Below, one piece after another: positions 23,849 to 32,653 of a stretch of DNA of 34,257 nt; the stretch's first letter is position 1, and every line of letters begins with the position of its first letter. Origin of the DNA: an uncultured Lutibacter sp. GTDB taxonomy: Bacteria; Bacteroidota; Bacteroidia; Flavobacteriales; Flavobacteriaceae. The notes below the pieces were generated by a model. The model worked only from the letters and a program-made list of their open reading frames with translations, did not search any database and was not told the origin of the DNA. The stretch spans positions 1 through 34,257 of the forward strand of contig CAMZLV010000055.1 in the NCBI GenBank assembly GCA_947311835.1. The letters are read 5' to 3'. A program made the translations under genes and the position numbers.

Positions 23849-24454
23849 TCAAGTCTTTCTTGTGCTTTCGCAACAATTTTTAAGTATTTCTGCTTGAATT
23901 TGCAATACTTTATTGGAAGTTTCCTCTAAATCAATATTTTCGATAACAAAATCTGATTTTGATATTTTATCTTCATCCGAAAATTGATTTTTTATTCTAT
24001 TCAGTATATCCGTTCGCGTAGTATTATCTCGTTTTAAAACACGCGCTATTTTAGTTTCCAAAGGTGCTGTAACGGTTATTATACAATCACACAATTTGTC
24101 ACTACCATTTTCAAATAAAATAGCATTTTCGTAAATTATATAATCTCCTGATGATTTTGCTATAAACTTTTTTAGATGTTTGTGCACTTTTGGATGTACA
24201 ATCGCATTTAAAATTTGTAATTTTTCTGGGTCTTCAAATACTATTTTTGCTATATATTTTCGATGTAAGCCTTCTGCTGTATATGATTTTTCTCCAAATT
24301 CTTTTACTATTTTTTTGCGGATATTTTTTGAAGTATCAATTAATTTTCGCGCTTCCAAGTCGGCAATATAACATGTAATACCAAGTTCTTGAAACATTTT
24401 TAAAACCGTAGTTTTACCACTACCTATTCCTCCTGTAAGCCCTACTACTTTCAT
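23849..24454 (-). CDS. coaE: Dephospho-CoA kinase
   Basis: The 201-aa P-loop kinase phosphorylates dephospho-CoA at the ribose 3'-OH, the last step of coenzyme A synthesis. The P-loop is G-G-I-G-S-G-K-T-T (8-16), and the conserved A-D-L-E-A-R and I-V-H-P-K-V follow, both typical of CoaE. Its ATG overlaps the ybbR stop in ATGA (24451-24454), showing translational coupling. Confidence 0.96.
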   Translation of the reverse strand: MKVVGLTGGIGSGKTTVLKMFQELGITCYIADLEARKLIDTSKNIRKKIVKEFGEKSYTAEGLHRKYIAKIVFEDPEKLQILNAIVHPKVHKHLKKFIAKSSGDYIIYENAILFENGSDKLCDCIITVTAPLETKIARVLKRDNTTRTDILNRIKNQFSDEDKISKSDFVIENIDLEETSNKVLQIQAEILKNCCESTRKT

Positions 24455-25410
24455 TTTTTTTCAATCAAATATTCTATTTTATTTGGCACAATTTTAACAG
24501 ATGTTATTAATGAAGTTTTTTCTACAATCTTAGGAATCAAGTAACTTAATCCATTATCTTTTGACTCATTATAATCACAAATTACTTCAAAGTTTTTGGA
24601 TGTTATTTTATTAAAATTCAACAATCCTACTTGATAAATCACATTTACTTTGGTTGGAAAAGTGGTGATTGAATATTCTTTTGGTAAGTTTACAATTTTA
24701 AAAGGTACAGACAGCGTACCTTCAGTAAATTTATCAACTTTAATAGCAACTAAGACTTCTGAATCAGAAAAAGATAAGCCTTCATATTTTGAAATATTTA
24801 AACTAATTTTTTTATTTACTTCTGAAGATACCTCACTTAATATCAATTTATTGGTTTTAATTTCATCTATTGTATCCAATTGTTCTTCTGGTCCAATAAT
24901 CGTTATATATTGTGGTGTTAGTGCTATTTTTTCAGCAAAATTATATCCTAATTTAAACTGAATGTCTGCATCTAATTTTATAGGTATTTTTTTTGTTTTA
25001 TTTTTCCCCAAAACAACCAAAATACTATCTTGAACTATTCTAACTATAGTTGTTTCTATATCTAACTGCGATTTTAAATCTAACAAGTGATGATTAGGAA
25101 GATAATAGTATTTATTTCCTTTTTTATGTACTAAATTTTGCAATCCAAAATTTAATTTCTTATTCTTTATTTTATATGACAATAGATTAAAACCTGTTGA
25201 TTCTATTGAAGCAGTTACTTGTGTTATTGGTTTGTTTTGTATTGTTTTATCTACTGAAAGACTACTATACGCTACATCAAACTCAACATCAGCAACATAT
25301 GTTTTAGAAAGCTTAATAAGCGACCAAAACACTATAGATAAACTTAAAAAAACTAAAAATGTTTTTAATTTAAAATTAAGTTTCAATTTTTTATTTGTTC
25401 TATTTTTCAA
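24451..25410 (-). CDS. YbbR-like domain protein
   Basis: The 319-aa protein has a Lys-rich cytoplasmic start, one membrane span at about 17-34 (F-L-V-F-L-S-L-S-I-V-F-W-S-L-I-K), then a long extracytoplasmic beta-rich part with YbbR-like repeats (for example L-T-P-Q-Y-I-T-I-I-G-P-E-E-Q-L-D-T-I). No ATG lies before the span, so the start is TTG at 25410. In Bacillus the homologue CdaR regulates a c-di-AMP cyclase encoded next to it; no cyclase gene is seen here. Tight coupling to coaE is visible. Confidence 0.85.
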   Translation of the reverse strand: MKNRTNKKLKLNFKLKTFLVFLSLSIVFWSLIKLSKTYVADVEFDVAYSSLSVDKTIQNKPITQVTASIESTGFNLLSYKIKNKKLNFGLQNLVHKKGNKYYYLPNHHLLDLKSQLDIETTIVRIVQDSILVVLGKNKTKKIPIKLDADIQFKLGYNFAEKIALTPQYITIIGPEEQLDTIDEIKTNKLILSEVSSEVNKKISLNISKYEGLSFSDSEVLVAIKVDKFTEGTLSVPFKIVNLPKEYSITTFPTKVNVIYQVGLLNFNKITSKNFEVICDYNESKDNGLSYLIPKIVEKTSLITSVKIVPNKIEYLIEKK

Positions 25411-25441
25411 GTGATATCAATTTTACAAAAACTAAAGATAC

Positions 25442-25579
25442 AAAAAAAGGCTGTCTAAAAAGTATTTATTTTGTCATTTTGAGCGCAGTCGAAAAATCTC
25501 AATTATATTATAATAAATTAATTATCATTTTTTTAGATTCTTCATTCCATTCAGAATGACACTTTTTAGAGAGCCTTTT
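25442..25579. repeat. Long inverted-repeat element, copy B (about 138 bp)
   Basis: This is the reverse complement of the element at 11081-11222 with scattered differences. It keeps the outer arms (GGCTGTCTAAAAA and TTTTTAGAGAGCC), the inner GTCATTTTGAGCGCAGTCG...AAATCTC and AGATTCTTCATTCC...AGAATGAC, and the AT-rich core TAATAAATTAATTATC. It lies between yajC and ybbR and should terminate or attenuate read-through from the yajC operon. Confidence 0.85.
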
Positions 25580-25602
25580 AAAATACAGATTAAATTCTGA
25601 TT

Positions 25603-25920
25603 TTATTTTTTATCAGTATTATTTAATTTATTGGTCAATTCCATAGAAATTGCTGAACGTTCAAATTTAATTTTTCCTGCGCTTGTTTCAATAACTACAG
25701 TATTATCTTTCTCGTTTAACTCAACTATTTTACCGTGAATACCACTTGTAGTGATAACGCGTGTTCCTCTTTTAATTTCTGCTTGAAATTTTTTTTCTTT
25801 TTTTTGACGATTCATTTGAGGGCGAATCATAAAAAAATAGAATACCAAAATCATGGCTAAAATCGGTAACATTGAGGCTATACCACCACTTGCTCCTTGT
25901 AATACTATTGTTAAATACAT
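25603..25920 (-). CDS. yajC: Preprotein translocase subunit YajC
   Basis: The 105-aa protein has one membrane span at about 14-34 (I-A-S-M-L-P-I-L-A-M-I-L-V-F-Y-F-F), then F-M-I-R-P-Q-M-N-R-Q-K-K, the YajC signature, and a small cytoplasmic beta domain (G-T-R-V-I-T-T-S-G-I-H-G-K-I). YajC associates with SecDF at the Sec translocon. It starts 6 bp after the DUF1573 stop. Confidence 0.95.
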   Translation of the reverse strand: MYLTIVLQGASGGIASMLPILAMILVFYFFMIRPQMNRQKKEKKFQAEIKRGTRVITTSGIHGKIVELNEKDNTVVIETSAGKIKFERSAISMELTNKLNNTDKK

Positions 25921-25926
25921 CTAAAT

Positions 25927-26436
25927 TTAGTTTTTATTAATTTTTATATTTTCATCAAGCATTCGTTGCTTACTCTTTGTATTTCTTTTTGGGTTTTTAG
26001 GCGCATTAACAAACGTTTTAATTTTTACCGTTTCCGCTCCTTTTTCAGTATTAGTAGTTAATGTCACTACTTTTGTTACCTTGTTTTTTTTACCAGAAGA
26101 ATTAAATACTACTTTTATTTCAGATGATTCTCCAGGTTTTACAGCCTCAGTTGGCCAAGTTGGGACTGTACATCCACAACTACTTCTAGCCTTAGTAATT
26201 ACTAAACTACCTTTACCTACGTTTGTAAATTTAAATACAGTTTCTACCTTGTCTCCTTGATTAATTGTTCCAAAATCATGTTCTGTTTTCTCCCATTTAA
26301 TTATAGGCATTAATCCACTTTTCGCTTCTCTTTCTGCAGCTGCTTTAACATTTTCAGCCTTTACTCTTGAACTTGCATCATCTTTACATGATATAAAAGC
26401 TACAAATAAAACTGTAATAACTAGTATTTTTTTCAT
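25927..26436 (-). CDS. DUF1573 lipoprotein
   Basis: The 169-aa protein has a lipobox F-I-S-C17 and the DUF1573 core: H-D-F-G-T-I, F-x-F-T-N-V-G, S-S-C-G-C-T-V-P and G-E-S-S-E-I-K-V-V-F-N-S. The fold is an Ig-like/ASH-type beta sandwich exposed in the envelope. The function is not established. It lies between nusB and yajC in a gene order familiar in flavobacteria. Confidence 0.9.
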   Translation of the reverse strand: MKKILVITVLFVAFISCKDDASSRVKAENVKAAAEREAKSGLMPIIKWEKTEHDFGTINQGDKVETVFKFTNVGKGSLVITKARSSCGCTVPTWPTEAVKPGESSEIKVVFNSSGKKNKVTKVVTLTTNTEKGAETVKIKTFVNAPKNPKRNTKSKQRMLDENIKINKN

Positions 26437-26478
26437 TTTTTTATGTTTTTAAAATAATTAGATTGTAAATGTATAAAA

Positions 26479-27417
26479 TTATAATAATCCTCTACCTATT
26501 TTTTGTATTCTTTTTGATGCTATAAATTCTTTTAAAATTTTGTCTAAAACTCCGTTAATAAAATAACTACTTTTTTCTGATGAATAATCCTTTGCGATTT
26601 CAATATACTCATTCATTGATACTTTTGTAGGAATTGATGGGAACTCTAAAAATTCGCAAATTGCCATCTTCATCAATATCATATCAATCTCTGCGATACG
26701 TTCTGTATCCCAATTTGGTGTTTTATCATCAATATCATCATTGTATTTCTGATGATTTAAAACTACTTTTCTATATAATTTTAAAACAAAGTTTTTATCA
26801 TCTTCATCTTTATACAACTTGCTTAGTCGATATGGTTTTTGCGGTTTTAAACCATTTATATCTTTAACAATCCATGTGTTTACAAAAGGGATATCATCAA
26901 CCCAACTTATTTGTTGGTCTTCAAAATAGTCGGCTAACTTATCATTTGGTGCTATAATTTCTTTAAAAATAGTCAAAACAAACTCTTTATCTTCTTCAAA
27001 AGATGTTGTTTTGGTTTCCAAATATTTTTTATAACTATCACTCTCTTTTATCAAATCCCAAATAACACGAACAAACTCAGTATCTAATTTCCAGTTACTT
27101 AATTTTCTGTCTTCTAAAAAGTCATTAAGCGAAATACTCTCTTTAAAACAAGTGATTGCTTGATTATTAACAAATTTTGTGTTTGGATTTTTTTCTTCAG
27201 ATGATGCCAAATATTTCTTTTTAGCTATTTCAATATGATTAGAAGCCATTTCTTGTACTTCTACAAGTAAATTTAAAAGTAAGGCATGTAAATCGGCCAT
27301 TTTATCAATGCTTTGTAGCAAAAATTTTTCTTCGGCATTTAAATTGTCATTTTTAGATTGAAGTGTTGCGTATACTGATTGCATTACCTTTACTCTAATA
27401 TGTCTTCTGTTTATCAT
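26479..27417 (-). CDS. nusB: Transcription antitermination factor NusB (long form)
   Basis: The 312-aa protein begins M-I-N-R-R-H-I-R-V-K-V-M-Q-S-V-Y-A. The N-terminal half is an extra helical region and the NusB fold is in the C-terminal half (about 180-312; E-I-D-M-I-L-M-K-M-A-I-C-E-F and I-P-T-K-V-S-M-N-E-Y-I-E-I-A). NusB with NusE (S10) binds boxA RNA in rRNA antitermination. About 300 aa is usual for Bacteroidota, twice the E. coli length. I chose ATG 27417; an upstream TTG at 27513 would include the promoter and add a non-homologous start. Confidence 0.93.
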   Translation of the reverse strand: MINRRHIRVKVMQSVYATLQSKNDNLNAEEKFLLQSIDKMADLHALLLNLLVEVQEMASNHIEIAKKKYLASSEEKNPNTKFVNNQAITCFKESISLNDFLEDRKLSNWKLDTEFVRVIWDLIKESDSYKKYLETKTTSFEEDKEFVLTIFKEIIAPNDKLADYFEDQQISWVDDIPFVNTWIVKDINGLKPQKPYRLSKLYKDEDDKNFVLKLYRKVVLNHQKYNDDIDDKTPNWDTERIAEIDMILMKMAICEFLEFPSIPTKVSMNEYIEIAKDYSSEKSSYFINGVLDKILKEFIASKRIQKIGRGLL

Positions 27418-27458
27418 TTTAAAAGAACGTTTAAAAATATATGTTAAATTATATGTTG

Positions 27459-27466
27459 CAAAAGTA
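27459..27466 (-). promoter_or_regulatory. Bacteroidota -7 promoter element for nusB
   Basis: On the minus strand TACTTTTG fits TAnnTTTG and gives a leader of about 35 nt. The operon it serves would run nusB-DUF1573-yajC to the inverted-repeat element. Confidence 0.5.
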
Positions 27467-27516
27467 CTATTAATTTTTAATCTACTATCTTCGCCTTTAT
27501 AAATTTTTAACAAAAA

Positions 27517-29268
27517 ATGAAAGCTTTAAAATACGTCAATAAATATTTTTCAAAATACAAATATCGCTATAGTATTGGAATAGTTATTAGCGTACTTTCA
27601 AATGCTTTAAAACTTCAAATACCTGACTTAATAAAAAATTCTATTAATGTTGCTAATGATTACAACAAAGGCTTACTAACTGACATTTCATTGGTGAAAT
27701 CTTCATTACTTACCAATATTTTATTAATTATTGGCGCTGCTATATTGGCAGGAATTTTTACATTCTTGACCCGTCAAATGATTATTGTAACCTCTCGCTT
27801 GGTAGAATATGATTTAAAAAATGAAATATATACGCAATATCAAAAACTATCTCTTAACTTTTATAAAAAGAACAGAACAGGTGATTTGATGAACAGGATT
27901 AGCGAAGATGTAGGAAAAGTACGTATGTATTTTGGTCCTGCTGTAATGTATACATTAAATATGATTGTATCCTTAATTATAACGGTCTTTTTAATGATTA
28001 GAACTGATGTTCTTTTAACAATGTACACACTTTTACCTTTACCTATTTTATCAATTTCTATCTATTATTTAAGCAAATTGATTCATAAAAAAACAACCAT
28101 TGTTCAACAGTATTTATCAAAATTAACAACTGCATCACAAGAAACTTTTTCAGGAATAAGAGTTATAAAATCATACGCAACTGAATCTTCAACCATCACT
28201 AATTTTGAGGAATTATCAGAAAGTAGCAAACAAAAAAATATTGATTTATTTAAAGTACAAGCTTTATTTTTTCCTTTAATGATTTTGCTAATTGGAGCAA
28301 GTAATTTATTGGTAATCTATATTGGAGGACTACGCTACATAGAAGGCTTAATAACTATTGGAGATATTGCCAAGTTTATTATGTATGTTAATATTCTTAC
28401 TTGGCCAGTTGCTGTGTTGGGTTGGGTTACTTCAATAGTTCAGCAAGCAGATGCTTCTCAATCAAGAATCAATGAATTTTTAAACGAAAAACCAGAAATA
28501 AAAAACCATTCAGTTGGCACTTCAAAAATTGGCGGAAGCATTCGTTTTAAAGAGGTGTCATTTACATATGATGACACAAATATAACTGCACTAAAAAATA
28601 TTTCTTTTGAGTTAAATCAAGGAGAAACGATGGCTATTTTAGGTAAAACAGGTGCAGGAAAATCTACCATAGTAAATCTAATAGCAAGACTATATGATCC
28701 AAATAACGGTAAAATTACTATTGACAATAAAAACTTACAGCAGTTAAATTTAAATGATTTACGAAACGCTATAGGTTTTGTACCTCAAGATGCTTTCTTG
28801 TTTTCAGACACTATTGAAAACAACATCCGTTTTGGAAATGCAAATGCTACAGAAGAAACCATAACAAACGCAGCAAAAGACGCTTACATACATCATAATA
28901 TAACAGCATTTAAAGATGGCTACAAAACTTATATAGGTGAACGAGGCGTAACATTGTCAGGAGGACAAAAACAACGCGTTTCTATCGCACGAGCTATAAT
29001 TAAAAACCCTGAAATTTTAATTTTTGATGATTGTTTATCTGCAGTTGATACAAATACCGAAGAAATTATTTTGCAAAATTTAGAAAGAATTACCAAAAAT
29101 AAAACAACTATAATTGTTAGTCATCGTATTTCTTCCATCAAACATGTAGATAAAATTATTGTGCTAAAAGATGGTAAAATTATACAACAAGGTACACATA
29201 ATCAACTATCTAAAGAAGAAGGTTTTTATAAAAAACTATACGAACAACAACTTCTAGAAGACGTTTAA
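27517..29268 (+). CDS. ABC exporter half-transporter (MdlA/MsbA type)
   Basis: The 583-aa protein fuses an N-terminal six-span exporter domain (about 15-310) to an ATPase domain. Walker A is G376-K-T-G-A-G-K-S, the signature L-S-G-G-Q at 480-484, Walker B L-I-F-D-D at 501-505, and the switch His is H536. The residue after Walker B, normally the catalytic Glu, is D505, and the stretch D-D-C-L-S-A-V-D resembles MdlA-type subunits that usually pair with a second half. No partner gene is adjacent. The substrate is unknown. It starts at ATG 27517, divergent from nusB, with a near-consensus -7 (TATCTTCG) 24 bp upstream. Confidence 0.92.
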   Translation: MKALKYVNKYFSKYKYRYSIGIVISVLSNALKLQIPDLIKNSINVANDYNKGLLTDISLVKSSLLTNILLIIGAAILAGIFTFLTRQMIIVTSRLVEYDLKNEIYTQYQKLSLNFYKKNRTGDLMNRISEDVGKVRMYFGPAVMYTLNMIVSLIITVFLMIRTDVLLTMYTLLPLPILSISIYYLSKLIHKKTTIVQQYLSKLTTASQETFSGIRVIKSYATESSTITNFEELSESSKQKNIDLFKVQALFFPLMILLIGASNLLVIYIGGLRYIEGLITIGDIAKFIMYVNILTWPVAVLGWVTSIVQQADASQSRINEFLNEKPEIKNHSVGTSKIGGSIRFKEVSFTYDDTNITALKNISFELNQGETMAILGKTGAGKSTIVNLIARLYDPNNGKITIDNKNLQQLNLNDLRNAIGFVPQDAFLFSDTIENNIRFGNANATEETITNAAKDAYIHHNITAFKDGYKTYIGERGVTLSGGQKQRVSIARAIIKNPEILIFDDCLSAVDTNTEEIILQNLERITKNKTTIIVSHRISSIKHVDKIIVLKDGKIIQQGTHNQLSKEEGFYKKLYEQQLLEDV

Positions 29269-29300
29269 CAAATAAACTTTTGTTTTTTTTGTGATAAATA

Positions 29301-29330
29301 TTGTAAAAGCAATTTATTTTTTTAGATTTG
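29301..29330 (+). promoter_or_regulatory. Full Bacteroidota promoter for the PUR-family gene
   Basis: TTG (29301-29303), 19 bp, then TAGATTTG (29323-29330). Both halves and spacing fit; the leader would be about 35 nt. Confidence 0.7.
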
Positions 29331-29371
29331 TCATACAAAAACAATTAACCAATTAAAATTTAGTGAAAAAT

Positions 29372-29740
29372 ATGAGCGACCAGAACTATAATGAACAAGA
29401 AGAGATTTTCTCACAAGTTTTACGAGCAGGAAGAAGAACCTATTTTTTTGATGTAAGAGCAACTAAGGCTGATGATTACTATCTAACAATTACTGAAAGT
29501 AAAAAATTCACCAATGATGATGGTTCTTTTCATTACAAAAAACATAAAATTTATCTTTACAAAGAAGATTTCTCTGAATTTAATGAAATGCTAAAAGCAG
29601 CAACTGATTATATTATAAATGAAAAAGGTGAAGAAGTAATTAGCGAACGTCACCAATCAAACTATAGTAAAGAATCTGAAGTTAAAGAAGAATCAACTAC
29701 TAGTGAAAATTTCACAGACGTAAGTTTTGATGACATCTAA
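29372..29740 (+). CDS. PUR-family DNA/RNA-binding protein (DUF3276)
   Basis: The 122-aa protein has a single PUR-type repeat: F-S-Q-V-L-R-A-G-R-R-T-Y-F-F-D-V-R, Y-Y-L-T-I-T-E-S-K-K and K-I-Y-L-Y-K-E-D-F-S-E-F at residues about 12-75. A disordered acidic/Ser-rich tail follows. Bacterial PUR proteins dimerise and bind single-stranded nucleic acid; the cellular role in Bacteroidota is poorly known. I chose ATG 29372 over the in-frame GTG at 29363. A clean promoter and terminator bracket it as a single-gene unit, which suggests strong independent expression. Confidence 0.9.
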   Translation: MSDQNYNEQEEIFSQVLRAGRRTYFFDVRATKADDYYLTITESKKFTNDDGSFHYKKHKIYLYKEDFSEFNEMLKAATDYIINEKGEEVISERHQSNYSKESEVKEESTTSENFTDVSFDDI

Positions 29741-29767
29741 TCTGCTGTTATACAAACAATAAAAATT

Positions 29768-29800
29768 AAAATCGTTATATCTAGTATAACGATTTTTTTT
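29768..29800 (+). terminator. Terminator of the PUR-family gene
   Basis: A 12-bp perfect stem (AAAATCGTTATA 29768-29779 with 29785-29796) has a 5-nt loop and ends in eight Ts. Confidence 0.85.
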
Positions 29801-29858
29801 ATCCTTTTTTAAAAATAAATCTATACTTTTATAAACTATTTTAACCTAACTACCCAAA

Positions 29859-30458
29859 ATGAAACTATCAAAAACCCTACTAACATTTTCGCTTTTATTT
29901 TGTATTGTAACAAATGCTCAAAGAAAAGAACTTAAAACACAGTCGCTCAGCGAAGGAACTATTGAAAATCAATTTGATTATTTGATTATAAAGTCGAATA
30001 GATATGAAGAGTTTAAAGTTGTAAAAAGTTTTTGGCTAACGAACCTTAAAAAATCAGTTGGAGATTCTTTAATCAAAATGAGAAAAGAATTACATACTAA
30101 AAGTGATGTTATCAATCAAAAACAAAAACAAATAGACAAACTTACTATCTCGTTATCTGATACCAAAAAGAGTGTAGAAAATTTGAATAAAGAAAAATCA
30201 AGTATTAATTTTTTTGGTGCAAAAATTTCAAAAGCACTTTACAACAGTATTTTATGGTTTCTTATAGTTGCATTAATTGCTGCTTTAAGCTATTTTGTCT
30301 TTAAATTTTATCATAGCAATATTGTAACAAAAGAAACTAAAACTAAATTTTCTGATCTAGAACGTGAATTTGAAGGTTTTAGACATCGCTCACTTGAGCG
30401 CGAACAACAACTTCGTAGAAAATTACAAGATGAAATAATAAAACAACGAAAAGATTAA
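29859..30458 (+). CDS. Signal-peptide, coiled-coil, single-span membrane protein of unknown function
   Basis: The 199-aa protein has a Sec signal peptide (cleavage near T-N-A-Q21), a coiled coil at about 70-120, a membrane span at about 130-150 (S-I-L-W-F-L-I-V-A-L-I-A-A-L-S-Y-F-V-F), and a second charged helix at about 160-199 (R-S-L-E-R-E-Q-Q-L-R-R-K-L-Q-D-E). From memory, database relatives in flavobacteria are often called tRNA (guanine-N1)-methyltransferase; nothing here resembles TrmD, so that name should not be copied. It may link periplasm and cytoplasm structurally. A near-consensus -7 (TACTTTTA) lies 28 bp upstream. Confidence 0.8.
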   Translation: MKLSKTLLTFSLLFCIVTNAQRKELKTQSLSEGTIENQFDYLIIKSNRYEEFKVVKSFWLTNLKKSVGDSLIKMRKELHTKSDVINQKQKQIDKLTISLSDTKKSVENLNKEKSSINFFGAKISKALYNSILWFLIVALIAALSYFVFKFYHSNIVTKETKTKFSDLEREFEGFRHRSLEREQQLRRKLQDEIIKQRKD

Positions 30459-30477
30459 AGATTTCAAATTAATTCAT

Positions 30478-30512
30478 AAAAAAAATCCGATGTCAAAAAC
30501 ATCGGATTTTTT
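30478..30512. terminator. Bidirectional terminator between convergent genes
   Basis: A perfect 15-bp stem (30478-30492 with 30498-30512; core TCCGATGT/ACATCGGA) has seven As on the left and seven Ts on the right. It ends both the coiled-coil gene and sucC. Confidence 0.9.
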
Positions 30513-30537
30513 TATGAATTTTATTATTTTTAATAGA

Positions 30538-31737
30538 CTATGCGTTTGCTAAAACTTCTTGAACTTTGTCTGCTGCTTCTTGGAACTCAACAACAGAATG
30601 AACTGGCAATCCACTATCTTCAATTAACTGCTTCGCTTCAATTGCATTAGTACCTTGTAACCTAACAATAATAGGAACATTCATATCATCTCCCATATTT
30701 TTGTATGCTTCAACAATACCATTTGCTACACGATCACAACGTACAATTCCTCCAAAAATATTAACTAAAATAGCTTTTACATTAGGATCTTTTAATATAA
30801 TTCTAAAACCTGTTTCTACACGTTCAGCATCAGCAGTACCTCCAACATCTAAGAAATTTGCTGGTTCTCCTCCTGATTGTTTAATTAAATCCATTGTACT
30901 CATTGCTAATCCTGCTCCATTTACCATACATCCTACATTTCCATCAAGATCAACATAGTTTAATCCTGCAGCATTTGCCTCTACTTCTATTGCATTTTCT
31001 TCACGTAAATCACGTAATTCTACATAATTTTTATGACGGAATAAAGCACTATCATCAAGTGTAACTTTAGCATCAACGGCTAAAATTTTATCATCTGATG
31101 TTTTTAATACAGGATTTATTTCAAATAAAGTTGAATCTGACTTTACATATGCAGTATATAATGAACCTACAAATTTTACCATTTCTTTCATTGCAGTACC
31201 ACTTAAACCTAAGTTAAATGCTATTTTACGCGCTTGAAAAGGCATTAATCCTAATGCAGGATCTATTTCTTCATTAAAAATTAAGTGAGGTGTTTCTTCC
31301 GCTACTTTTTCGATATCCATTCCACCTTCGGTAGAATACATAATCATATTTTTTCCAGTTGCGCGATTTAATAAAACCGACATATAATATTCTTCTGGTT
31401 CATTATCTCCTGGATAATAAACATCTTCGGCAATTAAAACTTGATTTACTTTTTTACCTTGTGGCGGTGTTTGAGGTGTTTTTAACATCATTCCAATGAT
31501 ATCATTAGAAATTGTCTTCACTTCATCTAAAGATTTAGCCAATTTTACGCCTCCTCCTTTACCACGTCCTCCTGCATGAATTTGAGCTTTTATAACCCAC
31601 CATCCTGTACCTGTTTCGGTAGCTAGTTGTTTTGCAGCATCAACTGCTTTATTTTGATTATCAGCAACAATTCCACGTTGAATTCTAACGCCAAAACTGT
31701 TCAGTATTTCTTTTCCTTGATATTCGTGTAAATTCAT
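30538..31737 (-). CDS. sucC: Succinyl-CoA synthetase beta subunit
   Basis: The 399-aa TCA-cycle enzyme subunit pairs with SucD to interconvert succinyl-CoA and succinate with ATP or GTP formation. It begins M-N-L-H-E-Y-Q-G-K-E-I-L. The ATP-grasp domain covers about 2-230 (K-A-Q-I-H-A-G-G-R-G-K-G-G-G-V-K; F-E-I-N-P). The CoA-ligase domain contains N-G-A-G-L-A-M-S-T-M-D and N-I-F-G-G-I-V-R-C-D. I chose ATG 31737; the codon before it is TTG. sucD is not adjacent. Confidence 0.96.
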   Translation of the reverse strand: MNLHEYQGKEILNSFGVRIQRGIVADNQNKAVDAAKQLATETGTGWWVIKAQIHAGGRGKGGGVKLAKSLDEVKTISNDIIGMMLKTPQTPPQGKKVNQVLIAEDVYYPGDNEPEEYYMSVLLNRATGKNMIMYSTEGGMDIEKVAEETPHLIFNEEIDPALGLMPFQARKIAFNLGLSGTAMKEMVKFVGSLYTAYVKSDSTLFEINPVLKTSDDKILAVDAKVTLDDSALFRHKNYVELRDLREENAIEVEANAAGLNYVDLDGNVGCMVNGAGLAMSTMDLIKQSGGEPANFLDVGGTADAERVETGFRIILKDPNVKAILVNIFGGIVRCDRVANGIVEAYKNMGDDMNVPIIVRLQGTNAIEAKQLIEDSGLPVHSVVEFQEAADKVQEVLANA

Positions 31738-31761
31738 CAATAAATAATTTTAATTGTTATG

Positions 31762-31769
31762 CAAATGTA
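31762..31769 (-). promoter_or_regulatory. Bacteroidota -7 promoter element for sucC
   Basis: On the minus strand TACATTTG matches TAnnTTTG, giving a leader of about 20 nt. The -33 half is not evident. Confidence 0.5.
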
Positions 31770-31980
31770 CTACAATCAATTTGTTTATCATATTGTAATA
31801 TTAAAAAAGTTGACTATTGTACTTTACAAGCCTTTTAACTACTGATATCTTTAGGTTTTTAATTGAAAATACAGCGATGAAATGTATTTAAAACCTATTT
31901 TATAGTAATCTAAAAACTTAAGATTAAATTTGTGAGGCAATCGTTATTTTTATGTAATTTCACACCATCAAATTAAAAGT

Positions 31981-32646
31981 ATGATTGTAGCTGAAAATGT
32001 TTCTAAAAATTACGGTGAAGTAGAAGTATTAAAAAACATAAACCTAACTATTGCAAAAGGCGAAATTGTTGCTATTGTTGGTCCTTCTGGAGCTGGAAAA
32101 ACTACACTTTTACAACTCTTAGGTACATTAGACAAACCAACACTAAATACAAATGCAACAATAAGTATTAACAATCAAAATATTTTAGCATTTTCTGATA
32201 GCGAATTATCTAAATTCAGAAACAAACATATTGGTTTTATTTTTCAATTTCATCAATTATTACCTGAATTTACAGCTTTAGAAAATGTATGTATTCCTGC
32301 TTTTATAGGCAACAAATCTAAACAAGAAGCAGAAAAAGAAGCAAAACGTTTATTAGATTTTTTAGGACTTTCGCATAGGATAAATCACAAACCAAATGAA
32401 CTTTCTGGCGGCGAGCAACAACGCGTTGCCGTTGCACGTGCGTTAATCAATAATCCGTCTGTTATTTTTGCTGATGAACCAAGTGGAAACCTTGATTCAG
32501 AATCTGCTAAAAACTTACACGAACTCTTTTTTAAATTGCGTGATCAATTTGGGCAAACCTTCGTAATTGTAACGCATAACCAAAAATTGGCTGCAATGGC
32601 TGATAGAAAATTAGAAATGAAAGACGGTATAATAATTAATAATTAA
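31981..32646 (+). CDS. LolD-like ABC transporter ATP-binding protein
   Basis: The 221-aa ATPase has Walker [10 protein letters not shown] (34-42), signature L-S-G-G-E-Q-Q-R (141-148) and Walker [13 protein letters not shown] (161-172). This is the LolD/MacB/FtsE class that drives FtsX-type permeases without transporting through a channel. A matching permease of the LolC/E type is encoded at 2064-3299 but not nearby, so pairing is a guess. The next gene starts 7 bp after its stop. Confidence 0.9.
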   Translation: MIVAENVSKNYGEVEVLKNINLTIAKGEIVAIVGPSGAGKTTLLQLLGTLDKPTLNTNATISINNQNILAFSDSELSKFRNKHIGFIFQFHQLLPEFTALENVCIPAFIGNKSKQEAEKEAKRLLDFLGLSHRINHKPNELSGGEQQRVAVARALINNPSVIFADEPSGNLDSESAKNLHELFFKLRDQFGQTFVIVTHNQKLAAMADRKLEMKDGIIINN

Positions 32647-32653
32647 TAAAGAA

